Shown here piece by piece: positions 44,654-57,679 of a stretch of DNA of 64,000 bases. Under the pieces are notes generated by a model, which did not search any database, was not told where the DNA came from, and saw only the letters and a program-made list of their open reading frames with translations. This DNA comes from Acorus gramineus (lineage: Eukaryota; Streptophyta; Magnoliopsida; Acorales; Acoraceae), in assembly GCA_030737835.1 (NCBI GenBank), contig CM060847.1, positions 8,384,704 through 8,448,703 on the forward strand, in the 5' to 3' direction. Both the position numbers and the translations under genes were made by a program. Every line of letters starts with the position of its first letter. Positions within the stretch are counted from its first letter, which is position 1.

Positions 44654-47600
44654 ATGGACCCTGTCGAATTGACGGTGGAAGACGCGGCGGACTGGGTGTA
44701 CCGTGGAGAGGGAGCAGCGAATCTCGTCCTTGGATACCGTGGATCCTCCCCCGCCTTCGTACGCTCCCCACCGTCCGATCCCCTCCCTTCCCTTTTGTTT
44801 TCTGACGTTCATCGATTTGCTTATCAACAGAAAGGAAAGGTGATTCGCATACAAAAGGTGTCCGCGCCCGGGCCCGAGGAGGCCGTCCGCGGGCCGGCCC
44901 TGTCGGCCCACGAGAGACTGCTGTGGAGGGACGAGGAGGAGCTCGGGTCCGCTTCGGAGGATGTCGCGGGCCGGCTCTACACGCTCCATGTGATGATGCC
45001 CTTGTTGGGTTCGCGACACGTCGATGCCGGGGTGCGTTTGCGTTATCTGAATTGAAATGGATGCGTTTGAAGTGCGATTACAATGTTGTTGTGTTGAATT
45101 TTGAGCTTTTGTTTGAGCGTTTGCAGACGCGAGTGTCCGTGACCAGGGGATTTTTGGAGTCCGTTGAAAAGAGCGTTCTCGCTCAACGGCCGGCCTGGCG
45201 TGTCAGTGCTTCCAGGGTTAATACGCTTTGTGATTCTGCTCTTCTTATCTCTGATCATTCGGTTTTTCATCATGGTATGTATTGATCTTCACGTGATAAA
45301 TGAGTCTTTGAATTTGGGAAGTTCGTTCGAAACAGAAATTTTTTGTTGGGTGGTTTTGTTTGGGTTACCATATTAAGGCTTAAGCAGTCGCAAGCAAACA
45401 AATGCACATGAAAAGATGGGACTTTTGGAAAATTGTATGAGAGTTGAATTTCCAGAGCATCTGTTTTTAGGCAACATCTAAAAGCACTCTTATTGGTCTT
45501 CAAGCTTGGGAGTGAATATCGTTGTAGACTGAAATTATAAGTTTGAATGTGCATGCTTTAAAGGTTGTTGTTATTATAATGATGAAATCAATTATTGACT
45601 CTGTTCCTTGGGCCCACCCATATGAGAATAGCATTCTCTGATCATTGGTCTTGTTCATAGGAATATAAGCAACATGACTTGTTGAAGAAGGAGACATGAT
45701 GTTTCTTATTAAATTGTTCAAGTCACTGAGGTGGCTTTGATGCTTTGCAACTGACTGAATTTTAAATAATTATCCTTGTTAACTGCAACAAGGTTAGATA
45801 AATTTCAAAGGTAAAATGATTTTTTGAGGAGATAAAGGATGGTAAATTCCCATGCAGAATTCATATGTGCAAACAAAATGAATGATGTTTTGATTGGGAT
45901 GTATAGCATATGCATAGTGGGTCACTTACAGCTGACTGTGAACTATTGGCACACGGGTGGGCTGATGTTGGTATTGGCATTTTGGAGTAAACAAGAATGT
46001 TGGGTATGTGGGAAGATAGTATTTGACTTTCAATGAGGGAACTTCTTTGGAGTTAATTTAAAATTAGTAATTCTCAAACTATTTTGGCATATCTTTTGTT
46101 TGCATTGCGAGGTTCATTCATTTCAGGGGAAGACTATTGTTTTAATTTGTTGTATATTTCGAAGTGTAGCATAATTCATTCAGGAACTGCCAGCTTTCCT
46201 TGTAATTAATTTGGTTTTCATAGTCTTCTTCTTTATGGTTTACAAGCAAAGTACAATTGTCTTGACCTATTTTGCACACTTCAGGTGTTTTTAAAGAAGA
46301 TTTATGTATATCGGTTGAAATAAAGGTGCTTCTCAAAAATTCATCATCTGTTTTTCCACCCATTATTGTAACATTGGCTCTTCATTTTTTATGTTTATAA
46401 TTTTGGTCATTTTCTTTTATGTTCAAGGGATCAGCCCAAATGTGGATTTCTTCCATGTTCAGAATACATAGCTGAAGAGAATTCCATTAAGAAAAGCATT
46501 ACACGATTTAAAATGCATCAAGTACTAAAGTTTCATCAAGGAGAGGTACAATTCTTCCCAGCTTCTGTTCTGGTATTTTCCATTTAACATACTGAAATTG
46601 GCATGACTTACCAAAAATGTACTGGAGTCTAATTTATTACTTATGAAGTTGAAATTGTGGAATCTTTCCATTAGCACATTGATTAAAAATTTGTATCAGT
46701 CACTCCATCAAGAAACCAGATCCCATGGTAGTTTGCTAGTATTAATGTGCCAACCACCCGTCTATTTGTTTTGCATTCATTTGATCATCTCCATTGTCAT
46801 CTTCAACTACACTACTATGGGTTGTTGGTTGATAGCTATATATTCCTAATTTGATGTGGACCTTTTTAAGTGGACTGAAGTTAATCCATGTAATCCCTTT
46901 GTTTGTAGCATTTTCAGACGCCATTAGACATATATTCTTTTGTTTTCCCTTTTTATTAATTTTTTTTGTCTCCTTTTCATATTGTAATCAGGTATCACAG
47001 ATTAGTGATTATGACCCTCTTGACCTCTTCTCTCAGTCCAAGGAAAGAATAAATAAGGCTATCAAGGCGCTCTTCGCCAATCCACAAAACAATTTCCGTA
47101 TATTCGTGAATGGTTCCCTTGTTTCTGGTGGCCATGGGGGTGGCATAAATGGGTCTTCTCATGTTCCCACTGGGCATGCTCGTGAAGCACCTGGGCCCTT
47201 TGAATATGTTATCAAGGCCATGAGCTGGGCAGAGAATGATGGCGTGCAGTTAACAAACTTCCAAGAGCTCGTCTCTGAGGCGATATTCAGATCAAGGATA
47301 TTGGATAAGCTTCTGGAGGCTCAGAAGCTTGATGCTTTTGACATTGAAGGGGTCATTCATGCATATTATGACATCGTTTCTCAGCCTTGCATGGTCTGCA
47401 AAAAATTGGGTGACGCTAATTTGTCAAATAGATATTCATGTATACACTCTCTTCCATTGGAAGAAAGTCTTACAATTGTGAGAAATTATTTGGTAGCTGC
47501 TACTGCAAAGGATTGTAGTGTAATGATCAGCTTCAGATTGAAAGATGGTGAAGATCAAGCGGCTGGTCATGGCTCTATATTCCTCGAATCAACAAAGCAA

Positions 47601-48282
47601 AATTTTGAATACAAGGTGCGTTGGGTAAATCTCCCAATTTCACCTTTCTTTTTCCCCAATGTCCTCTCCCAAAACCCTGCTCTAATGCTATTTGGCTTAT
47701 GATTTTTGCTTTGGAATTTAATTCATAGCTCGAATTAAATATGCTTTTCCTTGTAACTTTGAGCTAAAATATGGTATCAGATTACTAAGATGGAGGAAAT
47801 TCAAACATCAATAAATTAACTTAAAGTGTGTTTTTTGAAGCAAGAGATGAATCAAAGGGCTTGTGCCAATTCACAGCATGAACGTCTCCACTTCTGATTC
47901 TGGATTAGAGTGAGATTTTTGTTCAACAATGCTGGAACCATCAGATAAAATGGCCAGCATTTTTTAAAACTCTTCTTGTTCTTTGGCATCCCTCTTCTCT
48001 TTTTTTATTTACTGGGAAAATGTAGGCATTTAGCATTTCAGTTGCAATTGATTTTTTTCTTTAAAAAAGCTGATGCAGTAAAATGAAGTCTCATTTATAT
48101 TGCAGGCTTCTTTCATTGACCTCGATATGAAGCCCTTGAAAAAAATGGTTTACTACTACGAATTGGATCAGAAAATAGTGAGCTTCTACACAAGGACAGA
48201 GAAGACCAAAGAATGCCTATGCAATCCTATGAACAACAACGAAGGAACTGGTAACATTCAAATGCAGCTGGAGCAGAATTGA
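44654..48282 (+). CDS. IPK1: Inositol-pentakisphosphate 2-kinase
   Basis: Seven exons: 44654-44758, 44831-45031, 45127-45274, 46285-46325, 46435-46545, 46992-47615 and 48106-48282; lengths sum to 1407 bases (468 aa; Arabidopsis IPK1 is about 450). It phosphorylates Ins(1,3,4,5,6)P5 at the 2-position to make phytate (InsP6), which stores phosphate and feeds auxin and jasmonate co-receptors and phosphate sensing. Visible: glycine-rich RGEGAANLVL (17-26), EIKPKCGFLP (163-172), DYDPLDLF (208-215), IEGVIHAYYD and AKDCSVMISF with Asp376. The plant zinc site is conserved: His325, Cys335, Cys338, His354. Exon 4 is only 41 bases and was fixed by its CISVEIK reading. All splice sites are GT-AG. Single copy here. 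Confidence 0.95.
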
Positions 48283-49715
48283 CAAATGAATAAAATGCTA
48301 CACCTCTGAAGAGAGAGTAGAAATGAATTCACTTTCTTATTCTTTCTTCAAACATTGTTTGTTTCCATGCTATGTATGTTGCTTTATAGAATATTCTCAT
48401 TTACTTGCTTGGACCAGAATGTCAGAATAAGATATGCATGTGTTACTATTTTCTACGTGAAGAAAGAGAGAAAAAAAATAGTTCAGTTACTACATTCGTA
48501 CACTAGGGAGGTGTAGGAAATGCTCATTCAAACAACTTGAGTTTTTTGTGAATGCCATTGATGGTTTGGATAAATTTAGGTTGCAGTAATGCAACCGTGT
48601 GTGGTGTGCAGGCAGAGAAAGTTCAATCATGCTATAGTTGTTTTCATCCTTCTCATCTTCATTAATCAGTGACAAACAGAAAGAAAATATCATAGATTTT
48701 TCTCTGGCCTAGGAAAATGAGATCACAACCACTTTGGTTTATTGTGGTTGTAGTGGATTGGTCGCTTATAATGTAAATGGGACACCCATCACTGCCAACT
48801 GTATCAATTTAAAATGCCAACATTGAGAAGGGGTTGTGGTTGTTAGTTGTCCAATTTAATTGAATTAACGTGGTACTGTTAGTTTATGACGGCTTTGGGG
48901 GCTTATTATCACTTCTGAGATATTGTAAGAATTTCTCAGGTTGCTTTCTTTTTATGAAAGTCTTGAATTATCTGAAGCTTTTCCAATCCCAAAAGTGTTT
49001 CGTCATGCTCAAATCCATTGATCTGGTTGTGAATTTCCCAAATTTTAGGCCATATAACTTAATCTAATATAGCTCAAAAACAGAGTCAGTAATGAAAGTC
49101 ACAACGACGTACCATTAACTTTTGATGATAAGAGCATTTGCAACCAATAGATCATGGGTTCAAATCCCAGTACGGACCTACCAAAAAAATTATATATTTT
49201 TTGGGGCTTAGACTCGTAGCTTACTGATTAAAAAGAAAATTTGCAACTAAGAGATCATGAGTTAAAAGTCTTGGCATTTACTTACCAAAAATATAAACTA
49301 TGACAACAAAGATAGATTCAGGTTCCCATTCAATGCCAATGAGTGCCCACAAGCCATTACAAAAATTTGCACTGCTCCTACATTTAGTCTTCAACCTGTC
49401 CCCAACTAATATTCATCCTTAATAATCAAGTAGATGAACAAGAAAGAAAAATCAAACTATATATGCCTAACTCAAGCAGGAGATGCATACGTCTTGTAGA
49501 AGTAAAGAATTCTGTCAAAGAGCTTTTATATGCACCAGCAATGCATCCATCTTCTCCCATTGCATAAGTGAGAGCAACACAGTCCTGTTGTATATCAATA
49601 TAGAATGGATAAGGTTCTACTTTCTTTACCTTATCTTGTCTGTTCTATCTCCTTTTGTCATTCCAAGAAGTTGCAGTTGTTTTAGCAATGCTTAACATAC
49701 CATGCTTGTTTGCAG
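48283..49715. other. IPK1 3' region and HIPP upstream region
   Basis: No complete gene. It includes IPK1's 3' untranslated region (poly-A-like 'aataaa' near 48289) and must contain the missing first exon of the HIPP gene. Two degenerate tRNA-like SINE heads at about 49130-49265 are listed separately. Confidence 0.5.
49130..49265 (+). repeat. Two degenerate tRNA-derived SINE heads in tandem
   Basis: First copy: 'gataagagcatttgcaacca..gatcatgggttcaaatccc', the B-box GGTTCAAATCC of a pol III promoter with an A-box-like start. Second copy: 'ttgcaactaagagatcatga' with a decayed B-box. Both resemble the head of tRNA-derived plant SINEs. Confidence 0.4.
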
Positions 49716-50036
49716 AAAACAGTGGTGTCAGTGGAGCTGTACTGCTTAAAGTGCAAGAAGAAGTTGATGAAGCTGATCGCGGGGATCGAAGGTGTCAACT
49801 CGATCGTTGTCGATCCGGCGAAGAAAACCGTGACGGTGATTGGTGAAGCGGACCCTTTTGAGATCATTAGAAAGGTCAGGAAGTTCAGGAGATGCGCCGA
49901 GATTGTCACGATAGGCCCTGCCAAGGAAGAGAAGAAAGAACCGAAGCCTGAACTGCCCAGCACTTGCCAAAAGTGCGATGCGTGGTTCATAATTCGGGAG
50001 GAAGATTATGGTCATGGTTACTGTTCCATTCTTTAG
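49716..50036 (+). CDS. Heavy-metal-associated isoprenylated plant protein (HIPP), last exon
   Basis: The exon after acceptor 'tttgcag|' reads KTVVSVELYCLKCKKK.., an HMA (ferredoxin-like) fold with metal-binding Cys-x2-Cys (CLKC), then a Lys/Pro-rich linker (GPAKEEKKEPKPE) and a C-terminal tail ending GYCSIL. The last four residues are a CaaX prenylation box; the final Leu favours geranylgeranylation, so the protein should be membrane-attached. Such proteins bind Cu, Zn or Cd and act in metal handling and in plant-microbe interaction. The exon opens in phase 0 without its own ATG, so a short upstream exon (a few codons, as is usual for the family) is needed; it was not identified. A second Cys pair (CQKC) lies near the C-terminus. 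Confidence 0.88.
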   Translation, partial: KTVVSVELYCLKCKKKLMKLIAGIEGVNSIVVDPAKKTVTVIGEADPFEIIRKVRKFRRCAEIVTIGPAKEEKKEPKPELPSTCQKCDAWFIIREEDYGHGYCSIL

Positions 50037-50704
50037 AATTATTTTTGAATTTATGATACTTAAAAAATAAAAATAAAAACAGACCAATCTTGCATTTGTG
50101 AGGTCCCTTGTTGTTGATCCATTGAGTTAATTTGTTTGAGCATGTATTTGTGTAATTAAGATATATAGATGATAAGATTCGCTAATTAGATTGCCTTGTA
50201 ATGTTATTGTGCATAATAACATCCTCAAAAATGTAATTAGGAAACATTGGTTATGGTTTCTCTTTTAAATTAAGTTATGTGTTAGAAGCGAATCGAGTTG
50301 TGATTGAGTTGGCTAGCACCCTTCCTCTTTAAAGTCAGGGGATCAAACTCAAAAGGACACCAATCTTTAAAAAACAAAAACAAATCATGCGTGCGAGAAA
50401 TTGTTTTTTTTTTGTCATCACAAACGAATTGTTCTCTTCGAATGCAAAAGCTATTGAAAGTTAGTCATACAATTTGTGGAGATTCTGCTTTTGCAGTAAT
50501 TATATTTAATCTAAACTCCTTTTCAAACGCTTCCAATATTCTCAGTTTTTAACAAAAGCAAAAACAAATTTTTGTTATAATTTTTTTTTTTTTGAAAACT
50601 CTAGCAAAAGTGAATCTCCTATAAAGTTGTTCTTCAAAAACTAGTTTTTGTGAAAAGCTATTTTTTAAACTTTATGTTAGAGAGATTATGTATGAGACTA
50701 TGAC
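50037..50704. other. Intergenic DNA after HIPP
   Basis: No gene. At about 50298-50360 a tRNA-like segment ('gattgagttggctagcaccc..ggggatcaaactc') resembles a SINE head with a decayed B-box. A poly-T run lies at 50581-50593. Confidence 0.5.
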
Positions 50705-51056
50705 TTGAGGGTCCGTTTGGAAACACAGGTTAAAAAGTAGATTTTGGAATAAAACTATTTTTTAAGATGATTTTAGACTTTGACTTTTATTAAAATGTTT
50801 TTTTTTTTAATTTAAGAATCAATATTTGAAAACAGTTTATATGTTGCAGAGAAATCTACTTTTCAATTCAAAAAATAGATTTGAACAAAAAAATGTTGTT
50901 TTTTAGCTTTTCAAAGCACAGATTTTGAGGAAAAAATTAAAAGGAATCCAGCTTCCGATTCTTCAAAAACCTGTCCTATTTGACTGCACGATTTTAATTT
51001 TTTAGTTTTTCAAAAATCAAAAACTGCCCCAAACGTACAACCCAACGGGGCCTCAA
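50705..51056. mobile_element. MITE-like element with 'TTGAGGGTCCGTTTGG' ends
   Basis: The left end TTGAGGGTCCGTTTGG pairs with the minus strand of the right end, TTGAGGCCCCGTTGGG (13 of 16 identical). The interior is rich in short repeats of 'aaaatagattttg' type. No clear target duplication. Such 'GTTTGG' ends are common in hAT and PIF MITEs. Confidence 0.55.
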
Positions 51057-52938
51057 TATGTTTGAGAAATTCATGTTGTTGTTTTATCCATGTCCGACTC
51101 TTTCAAACCTTATTTGGCCCTTTGAACAGGAATCTTGTAACCGGAGAGACCATGTAAACTGTCCTTGCACGTATTTTACCTACTTTATTGGTGACCCACT
51201 AAGAAATACATACAACCCCAGTTACATTGTATTTTAATTGAAAAATGGATCTACCAATGGTTCCATGGAAACCCACTTATACTGCCTTAAAATTATTGGT
51301 TTTAATTGTCCAACTGTCGATAGACCCACAAAAATCTACAGCTATTCCATAATGAAAACATAGAATCTTGAAATCTAGAAATATTTCACATCATTTTGGG
51401 ATCACCCAGAATGTATGTTATCTATATGGTGCAAAAACATCTCACATGATTGAATTGCTTAATTGGTTGTTTGAACCCTTGATTTTAGGAGGATATATAT
51501 AGACTTTCATTCATGATTTTTTCCATTTTTTCAATATATGATACCTAAAAAGAAGTTTTAATTTTAATTTTTATCTATTTGATATATTATTTAAATTTAA
51601 TGTTAATATTTAAACATATTGAATTGACTAACTTTTCAAAAAAAAAAAAAAAAATTACATGTGTCACCCAAAGATGAGTAGGACTGCACAGACTAGCCTT
51701 GTTATTAAGATTTGTGAGCATTCATTATATAACAACTTTGAAAATAACATTAATGCTAATGGGTCCTTTTGTTTGATGCATGAATGTCAAAGAACGCTCA
51801 GGATATTAATATCTCAAACAGATGAAAACAATTAACAAGTGTTTAATTAATGAATAGAAGTAGCCGTTGTTGTAGAGAAAATAAAGAAGCAGAAAAAAAA
51901 ATGCACAGTTGTATAAATAAACAACCACAAGAAGGAAAGCCGTTGGTGGTTGTTTGTCCTGACCCGGGCAAATCCTATTTATATTTCAATCTCTCTCTCT
52001 CTAAAAAACTAAAACTGGTTGTCTCTGTTTCTCTCTCTATTTTGTTTTAAAACGGTGAGTCGTGCCTCCCAAACCCTCCTGTTTATTCGGGCCTTTAATA
52101 AGCCCTCCAATTCTTTCTGTTTCTGTTTCTGTTTCTGCACCTCTGCAACCCCACATTTCTTTTGGAGGTCCTCTTCTTTCTTCCCTTCTTTCCTTTCTTT
52201 TGATACGTTTGTGTTACATTTTGGGTTCATTGAATTTCAAGGTGTTTCTGTTTCATGAGCTTATTTAATTCGTTTTGAGTTGTTTTTGAGTTATGGGTCT
52301 TTTTGTTTTTTTTTTTTCATTTAATGTGATTCTAGCTAAATTTGTCTGAGTGAATTGTTGGGGAAACCAAAAGACATCAATTTGAATGATGGGTTCTTAT
52401 TTTTTTCTTCTTTTAAACCACTTCTTTTTTAAATTTAGAGCATTGTTTGATCTTTATATTATAATGAGAAAGGTTTTTGTTCTTTGAAGATGCCAAGGAT
52501 TTGTTTTGGAGAAATTTGAATGATGGGTTCTTATTCTCTTTTTTATTTACCACTTTTTGTAAAAAAAAGAGAACTTCATTGTTTGATCTATAAATCACAA
52601 TGCATAAGGTCTTTGTTCTTCAAAGATGCCAAGAATTTGTTTTGCGGCTTCTCAAAACCCCAATAGAACTAATTTTGTTTGCATTGTTTCGTGCAAAGAT
52701 TTATGTGTTTAAATGAAATTCGCAAATTATTATTCAGCTCATGATTATATATTCAATCGAAAGTTAGGATTTAGGTTTCCTCAGGTGAACAAAAATCATG
52801 CCATTAATGGTTAGTATTGTTGAAATGTATTTCAGGAGTTTGGAGAGGCATTGGTGGGGGTACCACAGATTATGATCCCATAATCTTCTTCATCTTCTTG
52901 TTGATTTAGTGGAAAACGCATTAACGAACAACAGAATC
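51057..52938 (+). promoter_or_regulatory. Upstream region of SFH-A
   Basis: No coding gene. A pyrimidine-rich stretch at about 51990-52260 ((CT)n and a 'ttctgt' repeat) followed by a GT-rich region looks like a 5' leader with an intron before the ATG at 52939. The open frames here are low-complexity. A poly-A run lies at 51638-51653. Confidence 0.45.
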
Positions 52939-55900
52939 ATGAATGAAGTCATGGCTGCACCGGTTGATCACATCATAAGATCTGGTAACATCAAATGTTG
53001 GACAACTCTTTATATTGGTGAAATAGCTATTTGTTACTTTGCCATTGATGATATTGTGATGTCCTTTCTGAAACAAGAAAAAATCAAAAATCAATAACAA
53101 CAATTGAAGGTGTATGAAAGGAAGATCCAACAATCAATAACATGCACTAATATCATGAGACACAGAACATTCTATATTTATATCACAATAAAAAAAAATA
53201 AAGCATCTGGTTTGCAAACCTCATTCCCTAATGATCACCATGCTTATATATAAAGTTCAACTTGGATTTTTTTATTCATTGTTCTTTTTCCTTTGTCATG
53301 TTCGCTGTCATGGTGTTCTACAATTTTTAATCAGTGGCAACCTTGGACTAAAATTTCTAGATAATGATACTAATGTTATACAAATTTGATGAAAAAATAG
53401 TAATTTATACCACTGTGATGTTCGCTTTGACTGCATTACTGAGACTTACTACTTTGTTATGTCTCTTGAATGGTATGTGTTATTTATGTCAAGTGTATTT
53501 TACAAAGCAAAATTCTGATTAAAACATGCTGATCACTATCTATTTTCATGTTTAGAAGGATCGTTCCATGATGAAAGGAGGGAGAGGAGGCCGGATTTAG
53601 AGAACTCTGAGGATGAGAGGAGGACTAGAATTGGATCTTTGAGAAAGAAAGCTGTCAGTGCCTCCTCCAAGTTCAGGCATTCTTTGACAAAAAGGGGTAG
53701 GAGAAGCAGTAGGGTTATTTCTGTGTCCATTGAGGATGTGCGTGATGCTGAGGAATTACAGGCCGTTGATGCATTCCGCCAGACACTTATATTGGAAGAA
53801 TTGTTGCCCTCAAAACATGATGATTATCATATGATGCTGAGGTTAACATTTCTTTTTATTTTGTATATAGTGATTGTGACATGAAGCTTTGTACTATAGA
53901 TCATAAATGAAATGTTTCCAGTAAGCAATCATCAAGTCAATGTGCCAATTGAAGATCATGATATTTTTTTATGCATATATTGGCGTAGTAACTAATTATC
54001 ACTTGTTGCAGATTTTTGAAGGCCAGGAAATTCGATATCGAAAAAACGAAGCAAATGTGGGCTGACATGCTCCAATGGAGGAAAGAATTTAATGCTGACA
54101 CGATATTGGAGGTATCATTTTTTTTCTCACCATCAGCAACTGCATAATCTGATTCCATCGTTATATATATAATCTGGACTATGTTTTTCATGTAGTTGAT
54201 AAAAAGATAGGTCAGTCAAGTTCTCTTTAAGACATCGAAAATATAATATCCACAAACTTTTTTTGAATTCTAACAATCAATTACTCTGAGTTACCCAATT
54301 TGCCCATTCTTATCATTACTAAACTCGTATACCCGTCTTACTCTTTTTAATCTTTGCCCATGTACTATGCAAGGATTTTGAATTCAAGGAAATAAACGAG
54401 GTCCTCGAGCACTATCCCCACGGTCATCACGGGGTAGATAAAGAAGGAAGGCCTGTTTACATCGAATTATTGGGTAAAGTGGATCCTAACAAGCTGATGC
54501 AAGTTACAACCATGGATCGTTATATCCAATACCATGTGAAGGAGTTTGAGAGAACCTTTGCTGTGAAGTTCCCATCTTGTTCAATTGCTGCAAAACGACA
54601 CATTGACCAGAGCACAACAATTCTTGATGTGCAGGGGGTGGTAAGTGAGGATGGCTGCTTTTATCAATCCACTTTAGGTTGAATTGCAAAAATAATAATT
54701 TTAGTTGGCCTTTGTAAATGGTTTGTGAAGTCCACAAATGATAGCCTTTTGGTTTCCTTCCTCTTCCTTTCTTTCATTTGAAAAATTCAGGGCCCCTCCA
54801 GCTAATGCGATATAACATCAGTAATTTTATTTGTCTTTTTATGTTTCATGCCTAATTATATCTATGTAAATGGTGGTCAGGGACTTAAAAATTTCAACAA
54901 GTCTGCAAGAGAGCTTATCACACGTCTTCAGAAAATTGATGGGGATAACTACCCTGAGGTATATATAACCTTCTTGCTGTACTACACCCCCTAGAAATCT
55001 GGCTTGGGAAGTACATCTTAACCAACCTAAATGCGTATATGATTTTGTTGTTTTCGCTGCAGACCTTGTGTCACATGTTCATCATCAATGCAGGTCCTGG
55101 ATTCAGAATGTTATGGAACACAGTGAAGTCCTTCATTGATCCAAAGACCACCTCTAAGATCCATGTATGATTATCCTCTCTCATATTTCTGCAAAATACT
55201 GCATTCTTTCAACTTATAGTCACTCATAAATACTGTTGTTCAGGTTCTTGGAAACAAGTACCAGAGTAAACTTCTTGAAGTTATCGATGCCAGGTAATTT
55301 TGGCTAGATCCAGCTGGACTTCTGCTTCACTTGACTAGAATTTTCTTTATAACTAAGTTTCAGTCATCAAACAAATATTAAATTCTATAATTTGACTTGA
55401 CTGCATTGTAGATAAATGAATTGTGTGCACATTAGATTTTTTTCAAGTGGATCCAAATTAGCCCTGAATAATAAGAAACGCAGACAAATGTATTAATGTA
55501 ATTGTATGGTCTGACTCATGGAGTTAACTGCATCATAGATTCAGAATGGTATTTGCAGCTTATTTAAAAAATTTCGAAGTTCCAACGTAATTTAACTCTC
55601 TGGTATATAACAGTGAATTGCCAGAATTCCTGGGAGGTATTTGTACATGTGCAGATCATGGAGGTTGTCTTCGGTCAGATAAAGGCCCATGGAAGGACAC
55701 TGAAATATTAAAGGTTACTTTCCTTCATTTTCTTGCTGTTTGATTCAAGTATTGCAGAACCTTTACAGTAAAGTAACACCTCAGAATCTTCTGAACAATC
55801 TAGCATGAACTACTATCATAATGATCATCAGTGATTTCTTTGATTTCAGATGGTTCATAATGGTGAAGCAAGATGTGGAAGGCAGTCTGCAGGCTTCTCA

Positions 55901-57679
55901 GGAGCAGAAGAGAAGATGATCTCTGAAGATGAAATCCTCTACCCTAAGGTTTATTTCCCACTTTTTTGTGCACTATAAAAGTTTTTGTCAAAATTTTAAA
56001 TTCATTTTCCATCCCTGTGAATCTTCTTCACATGTGAAGGGCCATGACTCTTTCCGTGTTGAGACTATTTTAAATGGTGCTGACATGCGATCACCTTCTC
56101 CCAAGATTCCTCGGGAACTAATAGAGCACCCGCAACTATCTCCTGTTCATGAACAGGTAAGTTTTGAAGATTTTATCAGCTAGATGTTGTTAGAATATAA
56201 GCATGATAATTTGGTTAGCTGAACAAGTAAGTTTTTCTTTGCTTGTTCATCGAGTTTCAGCTCTTCAGTGATCTTTTCAATCACATTACGAACGACAAGA
56301 TGCTTGTTAAAGTACCTCTGAGGAAATGTATGAAATCATGTTCTCTATAAAAGAAAAGATTAAACAATGAAAAACGAGTCATAGACATGTAATTCTACTT
56401 GTTTTCTGATACTGTGATGTGTTATCTATCAGTATTCTGCTTGATCACAAACATACAATCCTCTGGATTTTCTTGCTTGTCATTCATCCAGATATGTTAT
56501 GCAAGCTTTATGCTATGTTTCTTTAGATATAACAAAGAATGCCTAACCATTGAAAAAGAAAAGTTTGTTGTCACCCCCATTTAACTTGAGAAAGTTGGCT
56601 AACCTTTATTTAAACCTGCATTCAGGTAAACCATGATTATTTTCCTCCTTCCTGTGGATTTGATGATTATATTCCAATGGTTGATAAGGCAGTTGATGCC
56701 GCTTGGAAGAAAGAAGTTCTGGATGAAAAGTCTTCCATCTCTAAAGGTACATAATCCACCTCTTACAAGAAAGGCAATTATTGTGAACACTTCTCCTGTC
56801 ATGCATTCTTCAACTCATTTGTCACTGTTCAGTTTGTCATCTCTAAAGGTACATAATCCACCTCTTGTCATGCATTCACCAACCTTGAACAACATTTCAT
56901 GGTTTTCCAAAACCTCATTCTCTTCCCCCTCCATCAGAGCATAATGTAGAATGTTTGTAGACTGATTTATAACTCAACATCAATGCCACAGTTGTTTATC
57001 CTGTATCGGCGGATGCTTGCAAGGATCCCGAAGGGCTAAGCACCCAGTTACTTTCTGGAGTCACGGCCATTGTAATGGGCATCGTGACCATGCTTCGATT
57101 TACTACTGCCATGCCAAAGAAGATTGCCAATGTTGCCCATTACACAACTCCAGTCCACTCATCCATTGGCAAAGGCCAAGCACATAACCAGCTGCCCCTG
57201 GCCCCAGTATCAGGTGCCGAGTATTCCTGTGTCATTAAGCGACTGACCGACCTAGAAGAGAAGGTGAGCATCCTTAGCATGAAGCCTCCTGAGATGCCAC
57301 TTGAAAAGGAGGAGTTGCTGAAAACTTCTGTCAGCCGAATTGATGCGCTGGAGGCAGAGCTCATGGCAACCAAGAAGGTATAATTGAAACTAAAGCTACT
57401 TAGTTGCACTCTTTTAGATGGATATAAGGTCATATTCATTCTTGTTTAAGCAACTGTAGGTCTCCTGGTTAGACATAGCTAAAACGTGTCCTTTTTTTTT
57501 TTTACAGGCTTTGGAGGATGCATTGGTTCGACAACAGGAGCTCCTTGAGTACGTTGACAAGAAGAAAAAGAAGAAGAAGAAGCTGGTAGATCTCACAATC
57601 CTTTTTATTCCTCGCAATTGTGTGCATGAAAATATGTTTTACTGACTGCATCGATTTGCAGAATCCGTTTTGCTGGTGA
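52939..57679 (+). CDS. SFH-A: Sec14-nodulin phosphatidylinositol/phosphatidylcholine transfer protein
   Basis: Fourteen exons: 52939-52984, 53556-53841, 54012-54111, 54374-54640, 54881-54958, 55063-55164, 55244-55293, 55614-55713, 55850-55948, 56040-56156, 56626-56746, 56992-57377, 57508-57585 and 57662-57679; 1848 bases, 615 aa. Members of this family present phosphoinositides to kinases and guide polarised membrane growth. N-terminal [11 protein letters not shown] and CRAL-TRIO-N (..[14 protein letters not shown]), Sec14 domain at about 130-340 ([54 protein letters not shown]), a hydrophobic stretch at 475-490, coiled coil (about 550-600), Lys-8 run (602-609) and C-terminal NPFCW, the basic nodulin-type tail. 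The linker exon 9 ([18 protein letters not shown]) has lost the usual IVTVSN..GK..AYAKP block. The tiny first exon is less certain. Confidence 0.9.

Noticed and set aside
44558..45273. Long minus-strand frames opposite IPK1 exons 1-3
   Set aside because: Shadows of GC-rich coding sequence; Arg/Gly/Ser-rich with no domain, while the plus strand encodes IPK1.
45413..45460. Candidate small IPK1 exon reading '..CMRVEF..'
   Set aside because: Weak resemblance to the CISVEIK segment and no proper acceptor. A better exon with exact CISVEIK and correct phases was found at 46285-46325.
46851..47702. 283-codon plus-strand frame taken as a separate gene
   Set aside because: It is IPK1 exon 6 plus flanking intron on both sides, not an independent protein.
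52009..52268. Several open frames around 52.1 kb on both strands
   Set aside because: Low-complexity (ttctgt)n and (CT)n leader sequence upstream of SFH-A; translations are runs of Phe/Ser/Cys or Lys/Gln.
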